64,000 nucleotides of DNA from Guyanagaster necrorhizus (Eukaryota; Basidiomycota; Agaricomycetes; Agaricales; Physalacriaceae), in assembly GCF_019112545.1 (NCBI RefSeq), contig NW_025064940.1, positions 62,001 to 126,000 on the forward strand, in the 5' to 3' direction. The notes under the pieces were generated by a model. That model searched no databases and had not been told where the DNA came from. It saw only the letters and a list, made by a program, of their open reading frames with translations. Below, piece after piece: positions 46,655 to 58,071 of the stretch. The position numbers and the translations under genes were made by a program. Within the stretch, counting starts at the first letter, position 1. Each line of letters opens with the position of its first letter.

Positions 46655-47308
46655 TGTTACGATTTTTCCTATTTCCTTTCTATTTTCTTTTTCTTTTCCT
46701 TGGAAACCCCTATCCTTGCTTAGTCAGCCAGTGCTTAGGACTGTGGGAAAGCTTAGCTCAGCAGCCCAGTCGGACAATCTCCTATGGTGCTGCTGTATGC
46801 TGTGAAGGGAGAGACAATGACCCTTTTGTCCTACGACTGTGGCACAGCAGTAACAGCACAACAACAAGACAATAGCTTTCCAGTGCTTAGGACCATGGGA
46901 AAGCTTAGCTCAACAGCCCAGTCGGTCAATCTCCTATGGCGCTGCTGTGTGCTGTGAAGGGAGAGACAATGACCCTTTTGTTCTACAACTGCAGCACAGC
47001 AGTAACAGCACACAGCAAGACAATAGTTTTTGTGGAGAGACTGGCAACAGCAGGGGAAACGGCACACCCAAGACAACAGCTTTTATTTATAGCAAACAGT
47101 ATTTAAGTAGCTTAGTTCTCGCTGTAATACCCCAGTCTCGAACTAAAGTTTATACACTACCATCTTATCTTGAGCTCAGCTAATTGCAAAGAGCCTTGAA
47201 CCACACAACACCAGTCGCACACATGTGAACTTGGTCAGACATACCCGAAGTGTGAGGTACCGAACTGTTTATCATGTGCTTCTGGTCATGTGGGATTTGG
47301 GTCTAACA
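46655..47308 (+). repeat. 3' LTR of element D
   Basis: 654 bp, same internal duplication as the 5' LTR; differences are few and mostly transitions. Confidence 0.92.
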
Positions 47309-48950
47309 TTGACTTTTTACAGTACCAGCTAGTCAACAATGGCTTTGACTTTTTCTTCAGACATGTGAAGTCCTTCAGGTGATAGGATGTAGCCTAGGTA
47401 CTCCACAGAGTCTCAGTTGAATTCACATTTGAAACCTTTGCAGTAGAGTCCATTAGCTCTAAGCCTGTATAAGATCTCACGAACATGTTTCTGGTGATCT
47501 TCCAGGTTGTTGGAATATATGAGGATGTCGTTGAGGTAGACTACTACTGATATGTCAAGCATGTCAGAGAATATATCATTCACAAATCATTGGAATGCTG
47601 CTGGAGCATTTGTGAGGCCAAAAAGCATGATGTGCTATTCAAAGAAACCATAATGGATCCAGAAGGCTGTTTTTCATTCATCTTCCTTAGCTATGTGAAC
47701 GAGATGGTAGGCATGCTGAAGGTTGAGCTTGGTATAGATGTGCACAGAGTGGGCAAAGTCAAGGAGATCAGAAATGAGAGGAAGAGGGTAGTGATCTTTC
47801 TTGGAGATTTTGTTTAGGCCATGGTAGTCAATGCAAAGTCGGAGTTCACTGGTCTTTTTCTTGACAAATAGAACTGGAGTCTCATATGGAGAGTGGAATG
47901 AAGTAATGAACCCATTGCACAGATTATCATCAATAAACTCTTATAGGACCTTGAGTTCAGATTCTGAGAGAATAAATAGGTCCAAGCAGTGGAGATGTTT
48001 CTTCCTCAAGGTTGATTTTGAGGTTATATGGTCTGTGTTTGGGTAGCTTTTCAGAGAGGGTGTCACTGAAGACATCTGCAAAATTGTGGTACTCTACTGG
48101 CACTGATGAAAGATCTGCTGGTTCCATGGATGCAGCTTTGGCTCCAATATTAGGCAAAGAAGGCTGCAGTGTGAACTGCTGAGCATCTTCTTCTGTACTG
48201 GCTCGAACGAATGCAGCAGCAGATATGATGGAGATCTTTGGATGTGCTTTTATAGTAAAAGACTCTGAGAGAGGATAGGAGTAGATGGGTTCATATAGGA
48301 ATAGAGTCTGCCAGGTACTCAGAGTCAATTTGGAATGAGGTAAAGCCCTGGGAGTTGGACTGATGAAGTCTGGTGGGCACAGAAGTCCTGAATTTGAGCT
48401 GGAAGGCTCAGAGAGGGGTGGACTGTTGTCCTGTGAGCACAGAAGTCTCTGGGATGTGGTGGAGGCCATGGAATTAGTTGGAGTGAGGTCCTGGTGGCTT
48501 GAATGGAAAATGATACTGTTCTCAGCCCAGTCAATCAGTGGATTGTAGTGAGAGAGCCAGTTGTATCCTAGGACAAGATTGCAAGATGAATCCAGAGAAG
48601 TGACATAGAAGTCGATGGGGAAGGTGTCTCCAGATGGGAAACAGATGGGGATGGTTGCGATTTGAGATATATGGCTTCCAATAGAGTCATCAAATAATTG
48701 AAGTTGTACACTAGGGATAGTTTTAATGGGAATTTCATTGGCAGCTACATACTTAGTGTCAACAAAGCAGTGGCTAGAGCTAGAATCAATAAGGGCAAGA
48801 AAGTGCAGAATAATATAAGTTGGGGATCCATTGGGTTCCATAATAGTTGGTAATTCTGCTGAGAGGAGAATGTGGAAGGAGTGATTAGAAAGAGATGTTG
48901 CATTGAGAGTGATGACCTCCAGTGTGCGAATAGAGTCAATGCAACCCTGA
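47309..48950 (-). pseudogene. Element B pol, upstream half (protease, RT)
   Basis: Minus strand. Protease: ALIDSSSSHCFVDTKYVAAN (a serine replaces the glycine of DSG). Linker with repeated SPT/SLP-rich sequence. RT: LCIDYHGLNKISKKD and VVYLNDILIYS, where the first catalytic aspartate is replaced by asparagine. The frame from 48841 to 47957 is open for 294 codons, after which stops are frequent. Interrupted by element D at 47308. Confidence 0.85.
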
Positions 48951-48954
48951 ACTC

Positions 48955-50400
48955 ACATGGAGGAAACTGGGTTGCTTTCTAGTTTTCTGACTCTGTTGGA
49001 GCTGGTTCTACAGAAGCAGTGTCAACTTCTGCTGCACAATCCTTGGCAGAGGCTGCTGCCTTTTGCTTGTTGCAGTCTTCAGTCTTGTATTTGGCTCCAC
49101 AAAACATGCAAAGATTGTTCTGGCACCTGTGGTCTTTTTCTTCCTGAGTAAGACAGCCATCTTTGCCTAGCTTGTCAGCATAGGGCTTAGAGGTGGTAGA
49201 TTTCGGTGTGGAGCTGGAGTCTGAGGAAGATGTGTTAGGCCTCTTGGATTTGGGGTTGGGGAATTTATTGTCCTGGTTTTCATGGGCAATTTTGGTCTTT
49301 CAGGTCCAGTAGTGAGCATCAAGTTCTTGGGCAAGAAAGCATATATCATAAAGGTTGTTTGGCTTCCCATGGTGTGCCATGTCATCCTTGATATGGGTGC
49401 AGAGGCCATGGTAAAAGGTGTGACAGAGGGAGTTATCTCTGTACCCAATTTGTGAAGCATACTGGTTGAATTGGACTATATACTTCATAATCCAATCTCC
49501 ATCATGTATCTGAAGGTGTTCTAATGCATCTTCAGCATCTCCAATGGCATCAAAGGGGTCAAAGTTGCTATGAAGCTCATCTAGAAAAGCTGCATAGGAG
49601 AATTGCCAGGCTGGTGGATTCTATAGATTGAGGTTAAGAATGTCTGGTTCAAACCAGTTAAGCACAGTGCTGGCCAGGAATGAAATAGCATAGTTAACCT
49701 TGTTAGCATCTGCTGCAAATGCAGTAGGTCTGTCATTGAAATTCAACTGAAGGAAGACAATGAAAATCTTCAGTTTGTGAGGGTCAGAGCCATCAAATGG
49801 TTCTGGTTTCTTGACCTTGGTATGAATAGTGGCTGGTTTAGGGTTGTTGAGAGAAGCAGAGACTCTTCATAACAGGTTTATGAATTCTAAAAACATGTCC
49901 TGCTGGTTTGGATTGTTACTTCTAGTGGAGCCATTGGAGCTGCCTGGGCCATTAGGATCACCTGGTCCTTCTGGTCCATCTGGAAAAGGGTTTGATGGGT
50001 TGTCACCTGGTTTCCATCAGATAAGAGTATGAGTAGGGGTGTCTTCATTTCTGCCCTCTGAGTCTGAGCTGTCTGGATTCTCATACCTGTTGCCCAGGGA
50101 TAAGAGGTCTATTGGAGGGTCGGTTTAGGCACCATACATCAGGCTGGCTCTTTGGGTCCTGTTGGTTGGAATGCTAGTGGCATTGAAAGGGTTAGGGGAG
50201 TCATCATAAATAGGTTGACAGGCAGTGAAGCTAGAGTGATGGTAGATTTTCTTATGGGAAGGTTGTCCTCTACTAGAGGCCGATCCAAAAGGGTCTGGTT
50301 GTTCCTTTGAGGCAGAGGCCAGAATGTCTTTTATGGAAAACATGTTTGGATGGATTTGTTCAGGATCAGTTTCTGTGGGTTGGATAAATGTAGTAGACAT
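48955..50400 (-). pseudogene. Element B gag
   Basis: Starts ATG at 50400 (MSTTFIQPTETDPEQ). Capsid segment (MKYIVQFNQYASQIGYRDN) near 49460. Zinc knuckle region near 49100 (CMFCGAKYKTEDC). Several stops. It is colinear with element A gag. Confidence 0.82.
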
Positions 50401-50439
50401 AATAAAATTTTTGACTCAAGGATTCAAGTTTGAATATAC

Positions 50440-50938
50440 TGTTAAGAACGTGCCAATCAAGTAGGCTTGAGTGCATGCACAGAGTCCAGCAAAGTGCATG
50501 GGTGTCGACAAAGCTATTGGCAATATCATCTTTGAGTCAGAGCCCAAGGATCTGGATGGACAGAACAGAGTTCTGTCAGAGAAGCGAAACAGGAATATCC
50601 TTCAGAGTGGAGTCCGACAGATAAGGTAGGGAGGATTTGAAGTGAGTGCAAAGTGTAGATGGCTTATTCAAGTTGATATTTGAACTGAGTAGTTATAGTG
50701 ATATACATGGCTTTATATACTAATGGTAGCTAATTCCGAGTTAGATTCCATTGGGTTTCAGTGTCAATATTTGCTACTGAGTTCAGGGTCTAGATATTAC
50801 AATGTGAAATATGGATGTGAAATGATAATAGTGAAATGAAATTAGTAGGTAATGGGAGGCAGCTAGAGTCCAGTGGGTAGCATGATTGAATTCATAGTTG
50901 GTTGGAATGACATGGAGGCCAGTGGCATGCATGTAACA
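50440..50938 (-). repeat. 5' LTR of element B
   Basis: 499 bp, pairs with 36663-37161; followed by the GGATA duplication. Confidence 0.92.
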
Positions 50939-52560
50939 GGATAGAACTGCCTCTATTGCTCTCTTGCTTGCATCAGCTTCGACATGGAATCTCTCTTCCT
51001 GCATTGGTATGGTGAGGATTACATCCTCAGCAAGTTGCCATTTGAGATCATTAAATGTGTTTTGCTGTGAAAGTTCCCATGACTAGGATGTGTTGCTGGT
51101 TAATTAGATCATTGGGCAGATGATTTTGCTGTAATCTCGAATGAAGCATTGGTAGAAATTCATAAACCCTAAGAATGACTGCAACTCCTTCCTTGTTGGT
51201 TCTAGCCATTCCATTACTCCTGCAACCTTGATGGGGTCTATTTGAATACTTCCCTCTGAGATAATGACTCTGAGGTATTCCATCTCAAGTACCTCAAATT
51301 CACATTTCTCTGCTTTGAGAAATAGTTTGTGTTTCCTCATGAGAGTCAGCACCTGCTGTACCAGCCTCTAGTGTTCCTCTTTTGTCCCAGACATGATTAA
51401 GATATCATTGAGGTAGACAGTGACTTTTCCAGTTGTGATAAGGTCCTTGAATATATCATTCATCATCCATTGAAACATAGCTGGAGAGTTGGTAAGATCA
51501 AAAAACATGACCATTGGTTCAAACAGTCCTCAGTTTGTCCTGAATGCTGCCTTCCATTTATCCCCCTTTTTAATGTGAATGTTATTGTATCTCTATCAGA
51601 TGTCGAGCTTGATATAATATTTAGCACCCCAGAGTTTATCCATTAACTCCAAGATCAGGGAGAGGGGATATCGGTTCTTGATCATCATTTTGTTAAGCTT
51701 CCAATAATCTTGGACTGGTCAGAGTTTACTGTCTTTTTTCTTGATAAAAAAGAACAGTAAAGCCATCAGTGATTTTGAAGGCCTGATCCATCCACTAGAC
51801 AGATTTTTGTTCAGAAACTTGTCGAGTTCCTGCTGTTTGTTATTGCTGAGCAGATATATTTTGCAGTTCAAATTAGTGTTTATATTTGAGATCAATTTGA
51901 TGGCATGATCCTATAGTTTTGGCTCTGGTAGTTCATCAAAGCTTTCCTTCTGGAATAAGTCTTTGAAGTCTCATACCTATTCAGGTACTATTTCTTTGAA
52001 GGTTTTTTCCTCTCTTTGTTTATTGGCTTTGGTGGCAAGATTATTGGCATGGTGGATAGCACGAATGTGTAGTTTGCATTGTAGGTCGACAGCAAGAATG
52101 GTTTCTCTGTCTTTCATCTCTTCGTTTCACTGGTCCTCTAGATCCTCATCAGATAGTTCAAAAGGAATCTTTCAGCATCAGCATCTCATGAATGTGATTC
52201 ATCCAGTTTTCTAATTGATTAGTGGATTGTGATGTATTAACCAATCATGACCAAGAAAAATTTCTTTGGTCTTGAGGTCTGTGACTGCAAGATCGATTTG
52301 TTCCAAGTGGTCCCTGATTGTAAGTTGGAGTTTCACAAACTCGGTAATCAAACCGGCTTGATTTTTTATTCCATCTGCATTATATACAGGTATTAGGGTC
52401 ACTATTGCTCAGATTGTTAGTTTGTGCTTGTCAATGAAAGCATGATTGATGGAACTTCTGGTATATCCACTGTCAATAAGGACAGTTACTGCATGAACTG
52501 ATCAGGATATGAGGGTCTCAATCTGTGCTCTAGTGGTCAGATCTCATCCCATGGTTTTGG
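50939..52560 (-). pseudogene. Element C RT and protease region
   Basis: Minus strand. Protease end: KTKEIFLGHDWLIHHNPLIN near 52230. RT: VTVYLNDILIMSGTKEEH near 51400, with asparagine in place of the first catalytic aspartate. Then LKAEKCEFEVLEMEYLRVII and LEPTRKELQSFLGFMNFYQ. The start of RNase H (HVEADASKRAIEAVLS) abuts element B. Stops throughout. Confidence 0.82.
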
Positions 52561-52977
52561 ACTGTCAGATGAACTTTCATAGTCCTCTAAGTTCGTCGAG
52601 CCATTTTAAGGCTTGCAACCTTTCAGCCTTCCACATCTCTTCTATCATTTCATTGATCACTTCTTCAATCTAGGTTTTGTAAATCTAATTCTTTAGTACA
52701 GCTTTTGCCATTGTCTTGTCTTTGGCATTCCTGATTGCTCTCCAAATCCACTCAGTATTGAATGGCTTGAGCTAAGTATTGGGGCTCTCTGCTCCTGTTT
52801 GGCCCAGAGGCATTTGAGTTTTTTCATGTGATTCTTTGGTGTGTGAGTTAGAAATTTGAGGTATATTTGAATGCATTGATATAGTAGGCATAGGAGTAAC
52901 TACAGAAACTTTATCAGTCTGACTAGCAGCTGGTAATCACACACTGTAAAAGTCCTTGGCCAGTGCAGTGGAATCAC

Positions 52978-55971
52978 TCACTGGTCAGCCCCTTCTTTTA
53001 CCTTCTCTACTTTCATATCCTTTTCAGGCTCTTCATCTTCCTTCTGTAGCTCAGTGATTTGCACTCTGATATCTTTGCACATCTGCTTCTTCTTTGGGCA
53101 ATCCTTCACCATGTGGCTCTTTTGGCTGCAATTGAAACACTTGCCCTCTTTCTTCATTTGATCTATATCTATTGGCTTGCCTGATCCAGTGTAGGTCATA
53201 CTGGTCCTGGTTTTTTGTGTCCCATAGGCAGAAGCCATTGAGGGCCCTAGTGATTTCCTAGCAGTTTGTCCCAACTTGTTCAGGGTTGGCAGGGTTAGCT
53301 TCTTGATATAATCCTAAAGCATTGATGATTCCACTTTCTGCCTTTGTCATTCCTTGTACATTTCAATGACCCACTCTTTCCACTCATCATATCCTACCAG
53401 CATTAACATCTTAATGCTGATGGCCGATATCATCATGATATATGAGGAAGAGACACCTCATTTGAGGGCTTCGACTATTTGGCCATTGTTAGCTGTATCA
53501 TCCTGGATGCCTGCCAGCTTGGCAAGCCATTCCAGCTCATCAAAGTAGTCTGTCACTGCCTTGTCTCTCATCTTGTATTCTTTGATCTTCTGTTTATGGA
53601 TCTTCTGCACTGCCAGGTCAATAAACTTGTTATTTAGCATTTGTTTAAAGACTGGCCACAAAGGGTATTGATAATGCTCCTGAGTCAATGATCGGAAGTT
53701 CAGAGAGATGAGGATCTACTATGTTTTTGCTTTTTCCTTGAGATAAGAGGTGGCAAACACTATTTTATTCATATCTGTCCCCAAATAACCAATGTAGACT
53801 TTGAAGTATTGCTTGCAGTCTACAAGAAATCGGTCAATGTCATCAGATGCTCCTTTGAAAGGATGGAGTTTTCATAAAAGGTCAGGGTGATATTGCAGTA
53901 TGGTGGCATCCTGAAGCAGGGCCCCCATCAGATTAGGCCACTCAGAGAATAGGGGTTGTCACCATTCTTGGGGCAGTCCTAGGAATGAATGGAGTGAGTT
54001 GTCATCAGCAATGGGGCTCTCCTATAGTAATTCCTCTTTTTGGACAATTATTCTATCCTGAATCATAAATCCTAGTCACACAGCTTCCGAGTCATCCTGG
54101 ATAGGTTCCTTTCTGGCTCTGCTTCCACTGGCTTGATCAGAGGGAGGCTGTCTCCCTAAAAGTCTGCTTCCCTTGTCAGTCCAGGGGTTTTGGAGTCTGC
54201 TTGGCTCCCTTTCTGGCTTTGGTCATGTTCAGATTAACTGAGTTGCCATGGATCAGAGTGAAAGATCAGAGTGTAAAAAGGTATTGCGTACTGATAGAAC
54301 TTGATATTCAGCTTATTTTGGTACCACAGGTGGTGACTACAGCATTGGTCAGATAGACAGCAGAGACTAATAAGCCAATGGTCAGCTAACTCGGTCTTCT
54401 GAGTGCCTTTGATTATATTGTTAGACAGCATAGTTTATCGCTGCTCACCTCAGGATTTCTGTTCATTCATCAGTTTCTGAATACAAGTATAATTGTCCTA
54501 TTTGCAATGCTACCCAGGTAGCATCATGCCATAAGTAGTTTACCCTTTATAGGTAGTACTCCTGGTACTCTAGGTTCCTTACCTCTCAAATCAATCTCCC
54601 TAGTTCTTTATTGTCTGTTTCTTCCTGTGAGTCATATGGTGAGCCTTGTAGGGGGTTGCTACTCTCAGTTTCCTCTTTGTCCTCATCATCCTCCTCTTTC
54701 CCAGGGAAGACAGTGGGCAGATCATAGAAACTCCCCTTGTCCCCTGGTCAGACTGTCATTCTGCTGTCCTGGCTGAGTGCTAGGGCCAGTAGCTGGGCCT
54801 GAGGTACTGGATGTGCTATGGTATATGGCAGTGGATTGTTCTCTGATATATTCATTGTACTGATTGCCTCCTGTCACTCTTGCTGCCTCCACTCACTCGC
54901 AATAGAGCTGGATGTTTCTTCTGTACTCATCATTGAGTAGCTGTCTAACAACTCGACTCCTAAGAAATCCTCAGAGTGCATGAGTGGAAATATGAGTGGT
55001 CTCAGAGACTCATAGCCTGTAGTGTCCAAGAATGGACTCATCATCACTGAATGTAGTGTCGGCACTTGGGATTCTTCAGAGAGAGGGGTACTGCAGGGTT
55101 GGAGAACATAGGGAGCTCCCTGCATTTCTTCCTTCTGCTATGAGAGTCTCTCCCCTCCAGCAGCCCTCACTCCATTGGCTGGATTCAGTGCTTGGTTCCC
55201 TAAAGACTGGAGTCAAGGAGTTGGCATATACTAGGGCAAGGATAGTGGCTCCCTTGAGTCAGAGCCTGTACTAGTTTGAGACATTAGCCCTTTTCAGTCA
55301 GACCCTCTCAATTTTCCACTGCTTCTCTCGATGCTGCTGATCATACTCCTCAGCTTCTCATTTCCTTTGTCCTTCTTCTGCAAGATGCTCTTCAAGCTTG
55401 CTGCAAACTAGCTGTAATGTGGTTTGTTGTCTTCTTTCCTCTTGTCTGATGGCTTCTTCATAGTTGAATGAGATATTAGTGTCCCAGGCAGGGAAATATC
55501 AGTGTATGACTTTATCTCAGACTTCCCTTCCATGCTGCTCATCATAGAGATGAGCCGAGGATGTCCTTCCCAGCCTGCCACTTGTCCTGATTGAGCAAGG
55601 GAGAGTTGTGGCAGAGCTGTGAGGCTGACTTCTAGGAGTTGCATATTAGGATCTTTCAGCCATTCAAGCAGGACTGAGAGAGTCTCTGGTACAATTACCA
55701 ATCTCTCTGGTTGGAGAGGCAGAGGCAGAGTCAGGAGAGAGAGACTGCTGAAAGAAGTCTCCCAGGATCTCATCCTCATAGTCTGATGGGGGTTCCAGGA
55801 CTCATATGTTTCCTGTGAGACTAGGGTCATAGTTTCTGTTAAGTTATCAAGAAGGGCATCAGTGTCTTTCTTCTTCTTAAACATCTCCTTGATGTGGGCT
55901 GCTAGGCCTGGCTTCTGGTAAGGGGTTTGTTGGAGACTGATGGAATGTTTGTCAGAATTTAGAGATGTCAT
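52978..55971 (-). pseudogene. Element C gag region
   Basis: Minus strand. A 187-codon open frame starts with ATG at 55971 (MTSLNSDKHSISLQQ), followed by a fragment at 55125-54874. The capsid part (YFDELEWLAKLAGIQDDTAN) lies near 53540, and a canonical zinc knuckle (CFNCSQKSHMVKDC) near 53120. The end is charged. Stops separate the pieces. Gag packages element RNA. Confidence 0.78.
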
Positions 55972-56237
55972 AGAGAGGGAGGTTGGGGGTTATATTGCAT
56001 AGTATGTCTCAGATGTGTTGGAACTCATGATAGTGTTTGATAGCCCAGGCAGTAATTGAATGGCATTCCCGGCACAGCTGGATGATCACCAATAATCCCA
56101 ACAGTGTTCTGATGATGGAAGCAAGGAGTTCAAAGAACTTGTGATTGAAATTTGGGTCTGAGGGATTGATTTTAGGCATTTAGTTTTCTCTGCACTAATA
56201 GGCATGAGGAAAAGGAAGGTACAGCTTTGAGCTAATT

Positions 56238-56683
56238 GTTAGGCTCAGGCCACATATGATTAACTGACACATGATAGACTGACATGGCTTCATGCTCAAG
56301 CCATCTATCAGAATTTGATGTGAGTCAACTGGATGTGCTTCAAGGCTTTTTGTGACTAGCTCAAGAGTAGAATGAGAGTGTATAAACTTTAGCTTGAAGC
56401 TGAGGATTACCAGCACAAGTGTCTCTACTTAAATACTATACAGAGTTTGCTAATAGTATCTCTTACTTATTGTGTGTTTCTTGGTCCTTTATGCTCTTGT
56501 CCTTAGGTGTTGTTATTGTACATAAAAGGCTGATTGTGTGTCATTAGGCAATGCTGTTGTATCAAAAGACAATGATGAACTGGGCTGTTGACTAAGTCTT
56601 GGTCTCATGATCCTTTCTAAGCACTGGCTCTGACTAAGCATAAATAAGGGTTTTTAGAGAGTAAAAGGAAGAAAATTGTAATA
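56238..56683 (-). repeat. 5' LTR of element C
   Basis: 446 bp, TGTTAGGCTCAGG...TAATA (the final C is mutated); pairs with 26351-26797. Confidence 0.85.
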
Positions 56684-57440
56684 TTGAAGCTGTTTCATAA
56701 AGGAGAGATGTTGATAGTAGAAAGAATAGAAAAGTGATCTGTATATGATGATTATGCTGCATGGTCAACTATGCATTTAGTAAATGCTAGCAGAAGCTTA
56801 TCAGAGCAGAAAACATTATCAACTAATATGTAGTTTCCAGTGGAGAAAGCTTATAATATTGGCACTAGTGCTGGAAGTGGCATTTTGAGGTGGTGGTGTC
56901 CTATTAATTGCAGTAAGCATTACATATGCTCCAGAGCTTGATCTGTAAAGAGATGAGAGTTGCATGGCTCATTCTATAATAGGTAATATGCATTGAAGTC
57001 TTCAGTATAGATGAAGCAATATAGTAGACCCTCATCTGTTATATTGTCTAGCCACATATTCTCTGAATAGTTTGTCAATAGTTTTTTAAACTGATACCAA
57101 TCTGCTATCACTATATACATTGACAATAATTATAGATTTTGCTAATGCTCACAAGTCAATAGCTATAGCATCTTGGCTGCTCATGAGTATGCTAGATCAA
57201 GAGTTAGTAGAGATAGCTCAGTTAATGAGTATGATTGCTCTTATTTATGAGAGGTTTTGATCATGTTCTATTAGATACACAGTTATTCACTCTTATATTG
57301 CTCTGGATTTTTCTTGTTTGCTGATATATAGTTTCTGTAAGAGTATTATATCATTGTCCTGATGAATCTGATGTAGGAGGCATGAGTGTGCTGTGAGAGA
57401 TTTGTTAGTGTTGAGTTGACATAGTCTGAGTAGTCTGTAG
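56684..57440 (-). mobile_element. Tad1-like LINE fragment, endonuclease domain
   Basis: Minus strand: DIILLQKLYISKQ, then IYTEDFNAYYLL and NEPCNSHLFTDQALEHM, then FSTGNYILVDNVFCSDKLL and SYTDHFSILSTINISPL. This order matches the apurinic-type endonuclease of fungal LINEs, with the GDFNxHHPLW, TRVDNVF and DHxPI blocks. GDFN has become EDFN and stops are frequent. It continues beyond element C at 26316-26350. Confidence 0.7.
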
Positions 57441-57739
57441 TCTGTATTATTAGTATTTTCAGTGTTCAGCATATGTCTATCAGTAGTGTATAAGCATATT
57501 GTTCTTTATAGATATTTGTAGTAATAAAGAGATGTTATAAGTATTCACTCAGTTGAGCACAATAATGATAGAACAACTGAGATATGCATGTAACTATAGG
57601 TGGAGTATATAAATAATTGTAAAGACAGAAGATTGATATAAAAGATAATAAAGAATGAGTGATGATTGAAAATAAAACATACTGATATAAGATATAGATA
57701 TCTTTTAACAGTGTTCTATATCTGAACTACACTATTGCA

Positions 57740-58065
57740 ACAATATTGACAGCCTTTAAGTATCAGTTATATATATCACAGACTAATAGCTTGATGAATA
57801 TATCTGCCAGATTCAAGTCACCATCTTGAATATGCTCATAAATAAGGTGCTCCTGAATATTAATGTATTTGATCTTATAATGAGACTTTATGTTCAATAT
57901 CAGAGCCACTGCCTCTTGGTTATCCCCATAAAGTAGAGCTGGATAAGGCTACAGAAGTTGGACTTCCTTCATCCATGATGTCATCCACATCATCTGCTGC
58001 ACTGCATAAATTAAATGCATTCAGCCTTGACCATTAAAAGTGCCACTACTGTCTGATACTTCAAG
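57740..58065 (-). mobile_element. Ty1/copia fragment, RNase H end
   Basis: Minus strand: ALLYGDNQEAVALILNIKSH, then YKIKYINIQEHLIYEHI and LNLADIFIKLL. These are the DNQxAxxLxxNPxxHxRxKHIDI and ADxxTKxL blocks of copia RNase H. No LTR pair was seen. It ends where the LTR of element E begins. Confidence 0.65.
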
Positions 58066-58071
58066 CTCCAG

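Larger units (their letters stand above)
41023..47308 (+). mobile_element. Element D: chromovirus with deleted and rearranged pol
   Basis: 6286 bp with 654-bp LTRs at 41023-41676 and 46655-47308. TTGAC target duplication at 41018-41022 and 47309-47313. A polypurine tract AAGAAGGGGG precedes the 3' LTR. The LTRs are very similar, so this is the youngest insertion in the nest. The 5.0-kb internal part has gag, but no recognisable protease or RT, and ends in a chromodomain. It probably depended on proteins from a related element. Confidence 0.93.
36663..50938 (-). mobile_element. Element B: same family as A, with element D nested in it
   Basis: 499-bp LTRs at 50440-50938 (5') and 36663-37161 (3'). 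GGATA target duplication at 36658-36662 and 50939-50943. Removing D leaves about 7985 bp, close to A. The gene order matches A, including the antisense gene. It is much more CpG-poor than A and has many more stops. Inserted within the RNase H of element C, in a conserved EADASKRAIEAVLS segment. Confidence 0.93.
26351..56683 (-). mobile_element. Element C: Ty3/gypsy chromovirus with two elements nested in it
   Basis: LTRs at 56238-56683 (5', 446 bp) and 26351-26797 (3', 447 bp). The target duplication TTGAA is at 26346-26350 and 56684-56688. A polypurine tract (rc of TACCCCCTCTTTAAG) adjoins the 3' LTR. Subtracting nested A and B leaves about 8.1 kb. The order on the minus strand is gag, protease, RT, RNase H, integrase, chromodomain. 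Many stops and low CpG show that it is dead. A lies between its integrase and RNase H parts; B lies within RNase H. Confidence 0.9.
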
